Of a stretch of DNA of 64,000 nucleotides, positions 60,527 to 64,000 are shown piece after piece. Location: assembly GCA_026874595.1 (NCBI GenBank), contig CM049318.1, forward strand, positions 12,879,241 to 12,943,240. Reading direction: 5' to 3'. The notes under the pieces are model-generated. The model worked only from the letters and a program-made list of their open reading frames with translations. It had not been told where the DNA came from and did not search any database. This DNA comes from Sipunculus nudus (lineage: Eukaryota > Annelida > Sipuncula > Golfingiida > Sipunculidae). Numbering within the stretch: the first letter of the stretch is position 1; each line of letters starts with the position of its first letter. The position numbers and the translations under genes are program-made.

Positions 60527-62640
60527 TTACACTACCAATCCCTTTTATCTGATGCGGCATTTTGCACTCAGCATCACACGAGATGGGGATTTCGATGATG
60601 CTGTCATAACTGAACCTGAGCTACCGACGAGGCTATAATCATGCAGTCTTTAAAGTTACTGTGCATCTAAGATGACACAGGTCCGGAAATGCGGGATCTC
60701 CGTTTATTGATAGTTTGAATGTCGACCAGAAACCTAACTGTAAATAACACAAATAATTTATAAAATTATTACTATGATACAGCCATGATAAGACCAACTA
60801 TGATACAGCCATGATTAGACAAATCATAAAATTCCCACCTATATCTCTTACCATTTACAAGGTCAGTATGAAATGAAATAGGCATATGTGTAAGCACCAA
60901 TCATGTTTTCTGAGCAGCAGCTCTTGCTAAAATTCGAGTAAAAATCCTTAGTGCTCGAACAACCTCCACATGCATTTTATTATAACTGTTTATAACTACT
61001 GCGCGCTAACCGATTATGCCACTGGAGGCGTCGTCGTGGCTAACCGACCAAAATGATTAAGATCTCATTCACGGCCGACTGGGTCAGAAACATGAAGACC
61101 CAGGGTAAAAACTAAGTGCTCCAGGTGAGGATCGAACTCACAACCTCCGCATGCCTTATATCTGTTTATAAGTACGGCGCGCTAACCGATTGTGCCACTG
61201 GAGCAGTTGTGTCTGCAGACCGACCGATATCATCAAAATCTTATTCACGGCTCACTGGGTAAAAAAAACAAAAACATGAAAACTAAGGGTTAAAATGTAC
61301 GTGCTCCAGGTGAGGATCGAATTCACAACCTCCGCATGCCTTATAACTGTTTTTAAGTACGGCGCGCTAACCGATTATGCCACTGTAGCCATCGAGTTGG
61401 CTTACCGACCGATATTATCAAGATCTCATTCACGGCCGACCGGGTCAGAAACAAGTATACAAGGGAAAAAAATGCTCCTGGTGAGGATCGAACTCACAAC
61501 CCCCGCATGTCTTATACCTTTTTTAAATACGCATAATCCATTATGCCACTGGACCAGCTGTACTTTTCTTCTAAATGCTTCCATTTTCCCAAAGGTATAA
61601 AAACAGAAAGTGTTGTCAAATCCTGCTAAATGGAAATGTCATTTGTGTGTACTCGTATTCCGGAAGCAGTTTCGTGTATCCGTACTTATACCTCGCTGTA
61701 AGGAGTAGCAATTACCTTGTATTTGCACCTGGGACTAAAGTTTATGTACCTGGTATAATTATTCAAGGCATATAATCATTTTTTTAAATATGTTACTCCT
61801 TCAATAGAAATGTACATTTCACACAGTGTTTATATACATTAGTGTATTATTATTTATCATGTATCCGCTGATGTATATATACATCACACAAATATACATG
61901 GTGCATGTACTTGTCATTGATCTTGTTGAATCCTGAAAATGCCGAAGTTGATTTGCATCGGAATACAAAGTAACTGTATCAGTACCTATATATACCTATC
62001 TAAAGTACCTTGACCATGAAGTACTGCACTACCCTGCGTTGAATCATACTCACCGGAACATGGCTTTGCTGTTTAGGGACCGTGGGTAAATAAGTAATAT
62101 CCAACAATGGACTTCTGCTTCTAACTACATGAAACCCCTTGGAATTTGTGCAGAGGAAAGAGTAGATATAGGTAATTACCTCCACTTATCCTATCGATGG
62201 AGATATTTTTTTTCATTATTATTATTCTTGCTTATTATTCTGCCACTTTTATTGTCTGGTTTCATTCATACTTACTGTGGATATACCCTACTATGTTCCA
62301 AATAATTTTCAGTGTCCTTGACTTGTTTTTCAAAGTCACGGGTAAAAATTAGATTTTTTTTTTCGTTTTTTTTTTTCAATGTGGATTTTCTTCGTATCTA
62401 AACGGAGTACAGGCAAATATACGAACAAATCACAAAAAAATATTTGATTCCCAACATTACTGGAGGGTTCCGCATCGCATTTACTTATGCGAAACCATAA
62501 TGATATAGATGACGCAGCAGTTTTCAGTTACGCTACGTTTCCGGAATAACCAGATGACCTAGAAAGTTAAATCCTTTACAGGCATATGCCATTTACTATG
62601 TAAGAGTGCAATGGTTAGTTTGGTAGGGATACTATTATTA

Positions 62641-62680
<40 letters not shown>

Positions 62681-63718
62681 CATTATCATTTTTTGGTTAT
62701 TTTTATTATTGTTTTTATTATTTCTATTATTATTTTTATTAATATTATTATTTTATTATTATTTTCATCATTGCTTGACGCACACTCTCTTCGCGATTCC
62801 TCTATATTAATATATATGTTACATACAGCGACATCATTGAGTCCTGATCCTAACGTTTAATCTTAAAAACTATCATATACTGTTGTACTGTATATTTGCA
62901 GATATTAACGAGTGTGAGACTAACAATGGCGGCTGCATGCAGACCTGCCTGGACACGGAAGGAAGTTACGTCTGTTCCTGTTCGGAGGGCTTCCGGTTGG
63001 GACCGGATGCACACAGCTGCGTCGGCAAGTAATTTTCAGAATACTATAATACTGTGTGGTTGAAATATCTAGACCTCATCAGTGTGCTTCAACTGTCTCT
63101 GTTGAAGTTTGTAGAAAATATAAAAATCTTAGGCTAAATAAAATTACTTTTAACATAATTTTTGAATTGTTGCTGTAAGTAGTTCATGCATAATGTTCCT
63201 CTGTGAGGAAAAGATCTTTTGAGCCACTAGCCCTGCCTTATCAGTGCCACGCCATGCTTCAGAAGTGTGACAACTCGTGGGTACCATTTGAGCCCTGATC
63301 TTAGTCTCACGCTCTCAGTAATAGAACCAGGGTTTGTAAACAAAAATCCAAAGACTATTACATACAGTCAAAAACCTCAAGCAGGAAGAGCCTCTTAAGG
63401 TAAGGTTGCTTTTACTACAAAATCCGAGGTATAACAAAATATGAACTTTTTTGTCGATGTAACGGACCCGATCACTCAGTGTCAGTCATCGCCGAAAGGT
63501 GTCGATAGTGTGTTGGGGAAAAATCTCTCATTCAGACTTTTTGTTTTGTATTCAATACATCTTGTTTTTTTTTTTCGCTTAATGATACACTGATTGTCTT
63601 ACAGATATTGACGAGTGCTTGAACGAGGGAATCTGCCCTAACGGCCGGTGTGTTAACACACACGGAAGCTACATCTGTATCGGTGATGTCGTTGTCACTG
63701 CTCTGCCAAGACCCACAG
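47333..63718 (+). CDS. Secreted collagen-EGF protein (19 coding exons seen, continues past the right edge)
   Basis: Spliced from 19 exons, all joined in phase 1, about 921 residues so far. Signal peptide [17 protein letters not shown], then a short segment with an N-Y-T sequon and two Cys ([12 protein letters not shown]). Next comes a continuous Gly-X-Y helix of about 238 triplets (exons 3-15), and after it EGF-like modules (exons 16-19). The helix has no Cys, no Lys and very few acids; Thr is in the Y position in about 90 triplets. Exon sizes 180, 216 and 90 nt are multiples of 9, as usual for triplet-coding exons. A Gly-X-Y helix implies a trimer in the extracellular matrix, and cbEGF-type modules imply calcium-dependent protein contacts. 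CCBE1 has the reverse order (EGF then collagen), so I do not assign it. Exon borders are read by eye from splice consensus and frame. Confidence 0.88.
47822..47911 (+). CDS. Collagen-EGF exon 2: rest of leader, Cys-containing N-terminus
   Basis: 90 nt. Completes the signal peptide (PLVAAQ) and codes [20 protein letters not shown] and onward. The two cysteines could link chains next to the helix. Donor GTGAGT. Confidence 0.82.
48017..48154 (+). CDS. Collagen-EGF exon 3: start of the helix
   Basis: 138 nt. Seven non-helical residues (DIGVLPP), then 13 Gly-X-Y triplets beginning GSTGATGPM. Donor GTAAGC. Confidence 0.88.
48155..49399 (+). other. Intron 3, with AT microsatellite
   Basis: An (AT)n run with TTTATA interruptions at about 48189-48250. 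No further Gly-X-Y exon seen inside. Confidence 0.7.
49400..49579 (+). CDS. Collagen-EGF exon 4: module A1, block 1
   Basis: 180 nt, 20 perfect triplets. Contains [13 protein letters not shown] and [10 protein letters not shown], shared with exon 8. Donor GTAAAA. Confidence 0.92.
49580..50679 (+). other. Intron 4, nothing seen
   Basis: No repeat or exon recognised; T-rich acceptor ending TCATAG. Confidence 0.5.
50680..50895 (+). CDS. Collagen-EGF exon 5: module B, block 1
   Basis: 216 nt, 24 perfect triplets. Opens [20 protein letters not shown]; 11 Thr in the Y position. Homologous to exons 9 and 12. Donor GTCAGA. Confidence 0.92.
51244..51423 (+). CDS. Collagen-EGF exon 6: module C, block 1
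   Basis: 180 nt, 20 triplets. Contains [14 protein letters not shown], shared with exon 10. Donor GTAACG. Confidence 0.92.
51438..51835 (+). repeat. Decayed ~29-bp minisatellite in intron 6
   Basis: Units like ATAGCCAGGTCCTTGATTTA recur across almost the whole intron, starting 15 bp after the donor. Confidence 0.8.
52070..52249 (+). CDS. Collagen-EGF exon 7: module A2, block 1
   Basis: 180 nt, 20 triplets. [16 protein letters not shown] is shared almost exactly with exon 11. Donor GTACGG. Confidence 0.92.
52558..52808. mobile_element. MITE, 251 bp, TAA target duplication, copy 2 (intron 7)
   Basis: Flanked by TAA at 52555-52557 and 52809-52811. Ends AGCTGCGTGTTGAC and, inverted, ATCCGCGTGTCCAC (10 of 14). 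Same interior landmarks as 38339-38590 (GTAGCCGCGG, ACGGAAACGCATG, GGACAC). Confidence 0.82.
53134..53313 (+). CDS. Collagen-EGF exon 8: module A1, block 2
   Basis: 180 nt, 20 triplets. [13 protein letters not shown] and [10 protein letters not shown] as in exon 4. Donor GTATGG. Confidence 0.92.
53314..54106 (+). other. Intron 8, nothing seen
   Basis: AT-rich; no repeat or exon recognised. Confidence 0.5.
54107..54322 (+). CDS. Collagen-EGF exon 9: module B, block 2
   Basis: 216 nt, 24 triplets. [19 protein letters not shown] as in exon 5. Donor GTCAGT. Confidence 0.92.
54769..54930. repeat. Long (AT)n microsatellite in intron 9
   Basis: About 160 bp of AT with a few TC/TG interruptions; the longest in the window. 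Confidence 0.95.
55490..55669 (+). CDS. Collagen-EGF exon 10: module C, block 2
   Basis: 180 nt, 20 triplets. [14 protein letters not shown] as in exon 6; 11 Thr in Y. Donor GTAACG. Confidence 0.92.
55979..56158 (+). CDS. Collagen-EGF exon 11: module A2, block 2
   Basis: 180 nt, 20 triplets. [16 protein letters not shown] as in exon 7. Donor GTGATT. Confidence 0.92.
56159..56554 (+). other. Intron 11, nothing seen
   Basis: 396 bp, no repeat recognised. No A1 module is present here, although block order would predict one. Confidence 0.5.
56555..56770 (+). CDS. Collagen-EGF exon 12: module B, block 3
   Basis: 216 nt, 24 triplets. [19 protein letters not shown] as in exons 5 and 9. Its donor GTATAT runs straight into an AT microsatellite. 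Confidence 0.92.
56771..56835. repeat. (AT)n microsatellite starting at the exon 12 donor
   Basis: GTATATAT with an AT run of about 64 bases; the first bases form the 5' splice site itself. Confidence 0.93.
57531..57620 (+). CDS. Collagen-EGF exon 13: half-length module, block 3
   Basis: 90 nt, 10 triplets ([12 protein letters not shown] and so on, GPRGFQGQS). It occupies the place of module C but is half its length. Donor GTAAAT. Confidence 0.9.
57621..58143 (+). other. Intron 13, nothing seen
   Basis: No repeat recognised. GC-richer patch before the acceptor. Confidence 0.45.
58144..58323 (+). CDS. Collagen-EGF exon 14: module A2-like, block 3
   Basis: 180 nt, 20 triplets ending [12 protein letters not shown], as in other A modules. 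Donor GTAAGT. Confidence 0.92.
58766..58807 (+). CDS. Collagen-EGF exon 15: end of the helix
   Basis: 42 nt: [14 protein letters not shown] plus one base. The helix ends after GLP/GGN. Donor GTGAGT. Confidence 0.82.
59238..59366 (+). CDS. Collagen-EGF exon 16: EGF-like module 1
   Basis: 129 nt. [22 protein letters not shown] and AC..GY, then SGC: the six EGF cysteines plus one extra beside the fourth. The Asp usual at the start of a calcium-binding EGF is replaced by Ile. Donor GTCAGT. Confidence 0.88.
60053..60151 (+). CDS. Collagen-EGF exon 17: truncated EGF-like module
   Basis: 99 nt. Begins [18 protein letters not shown] and ends NGTQCG: only four cysteines, so the first part of an EGF fold is missing. 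An N-G-T sequon is present. Donor GTAAGT. Confidence 0.82.
60466..60521. repeat. (CT)n microsatellite in intron 17
   Basis: TC dinucleotide run of about 56 bases. Confidence 0.95.
60952..61027 (-). pseudogene. tRNA-Ile(UAU) pseudogene, array copy 1
   Basis: On the minus strand CTCCAGTGGCATAATCGGTT and a TTATAAAC anticodon-loop region remain, but part of the T arm and acceptor is deleted (about 16 bases). Confidence 0.75.
61107..61111 (-). terminator. Pol III terminator of tRNA copy 2
   Basis: TTTTT on the minus strand, six to ten bases after the mature tRNA 3' end. Confidence 0.6.
61117..61204 (-). tRNA. tRNA-Ile (UAU anticodon) with intron, array copy 2
   Basis: 88 nt. The seven acceptor pairs (GCTCCAG with CTGGAGC) are perfect, discriminator A. 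Anticodon stem CCGTA/TGCGG; loop CTTATA then a 14-nt intron after position 37, where this eukaryotic tRNA normally carries one, then A. The T arm GTGAG-TTCGATC-CTCAC is perfect and serves as the B-box. The D stem (GCAC/GCGC) has one A-C mismatch, so function is likely but not certain. It is antisense within intron 17 of the collagen-EGF gene, with a T5 terminator downstream. It decodes AUA. Confidence 0.8.
61302..61389 (-). pseudogene. tRNA-Ile-like array copy 3, anticodon changed
   Basis: 88 nt, same plan as copy 2. The acceptor is GCTACAG (one mismatch), the T stem is GTGAA/CTCAC, and the loop reads CTTAAA so the anticodon would be UAA. It also has a T run downstream. Probably a pseudogene. 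Confidence 0.75.
61473..61555 (-). pseudogene. tRNA-Ile pseudogene, array copy 4
   Basis: 83 nt. The B-box region is intact (GAGTTCGATCC), but the D arm is shortened and the anticodon region is T/A-rich and degenerate. Confidence 0.75.
62205..62560 (+). repeat. Dispersed repeat R2, copy 3 (intron 17)
   Basis: TTATTATTCTGCCACTTTTA, TTCAAAGTCACGGGTAAAAA, a T run and CAATGTGGATTTTCTTCGTA; matches 18566-18850 and 17577-17880. Confidence 0.65.
62637..62770. repeat. (TTA)n microsatellite in intron 17
   Basis: TTA/TTATT repeats with interruptions, upstream of exon 18. Confidence 0.9.
62902..63024 (+). CDS. Collagen-EGF exon 18: EGF-like module 2 (calcium-binding type)
   Basis: 123 nt. [27 protein letters not shown] and HSC: six cysteines in calcium-binding EGF order, with Asn in place of the first Asp. 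The frame only continues to exon 19 if the intron starts with GC at 63025. Confidence 0.88.
63025..63030 (+). promoter_or_regulatory. Non-canonical GC 5' splice site
   Basis: The exon ends GTCG and the intron begins GCAAGT, the usual form of a minor GC-AG donor. No GT nearby keeps phase 1 with exon 19. Unspliced, the frame stops after three more codons (GGC AAG TAA). Confidence 0.7.
63605..63718 (+). CDS. Collagen-EGF exon 19: start of EGF-like module 3
   Basis: 114 nt. [13 protein letters not shown] and THGSYIC: the calcium-binding EGF start signature, four cysteines; then a non-EGF-like stretch ([12 protein letters not shown]). Donor GTAAGA. The gene continues beyond the window. Confidence 0.85.
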
Positions 63719-64000
63719 GTAAGAACCAATGGAAATTCTCCTCTCAAACATTAATCAATAATAACAAAGTGGCTTGTATAATAATCACGCAAATATATGA
63801 CTGATACAATATTAAACCCTCGAGTAAGTCCTACCACCATTTGGTTGTTTCGGGGATAGAGGGCGCTTGGTTAGACAAGGCGGTCATAGATATAACCATA
63901 AGTACTCGTCGGTGTCGTAGAGACATGAACATAACAAGTACGATGGAACTCGTCGAATCTTCCACATCTTTTATAAACAAAGATAGTTATAGTGAGAACA
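63719..64000 (+). other. Start of intron 19
   Basis: No exon seen up to the window end. Confidence 0.5.

Noticed and set aside
61295-61600. 101-codon open frame on the plus strand
   Set aside because: Runs antisense through two tRNA-like copies; the repeated LVRIELTT peptide is the T-arm sequence.

Overview
This is a eukaryotic, AT-rich window. It has spliced genes with GT-AG introns, AATAAA signals, a tRNA gene with an intron, long introns and dense dispersed repeats: AT microsatellites, minisatellites, LINE remnants, a pogo/Tigger-type transposon and palindromic MITEs. The RING/B-box/NHL gene, the invertebrate-style collagen and the repeat types suggest a marine lophotrochozoan, most likely a mollusc. 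That is an inference from style; nothing here identifies the species.

Layout. From 1 to about 8 kb I see only repeats and one CpG-richer patch with a perfect CRE. At 8.07-9.4 kb lies a small two-coding-exon gene (126 aa) of unrecognised family with an intron in its 3' UTR. Broken copies of it lie at 14.2-14.7 kb and 28.7-29.4 kb, and a fragment of its upstream flank at 34.0 kb. A minisatellite follows the poly(A) signals of two of these copies and expands to 1.1 kb at 34.8-35.9 kb. A decayed L1/Tx1-like LINE lies on the minus strand at 10.9-12.95 kb, followed by decayed ~150-bp tandem repeats. A 30-bp/150-bp higher-order minisatellite with TGACGT cores is at 15.1-15.5 kb. A RING/B-box/coiled-coil/NHL (TRIM-like) gene with an intronless 616-aa CDS is on the minus strand at 20.3-22.2 kb. 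A complete but mutated 3.77-kb pogo/Tigger-type element with TA target duplications spans 30,094-33,863. From 36 to 47 kb there are mainly repeats, LINE tails and one MITE.

The main gene runs from 47.3 kb past the right edge. It encodes a secreted protein: signal peptide, short Cys-containing N-terminus, one uninterrupted Gly-X-Y helix of about 238 triplets on 13 exons, then EGF-like modules. All 18 introns with both ends visible are phase 1. The helix has no lysine, and Thr fills the Y position in about 38% of triplets. It was built by duplication of a four-exon block (180+216+180+180 nt). Its largest intron carries a tandem array of intron-containing tRNA-Ile(UAU) genes and pseudogenes in antisense orientation. 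One downstream intron appears to use a GC-AG splice pair.

The genes have no operon-like relation. The best candidate for something new is the lysine-free, Thr-rich collagen-EGF protein, followed by the small duplicated gene with its minisatellite.
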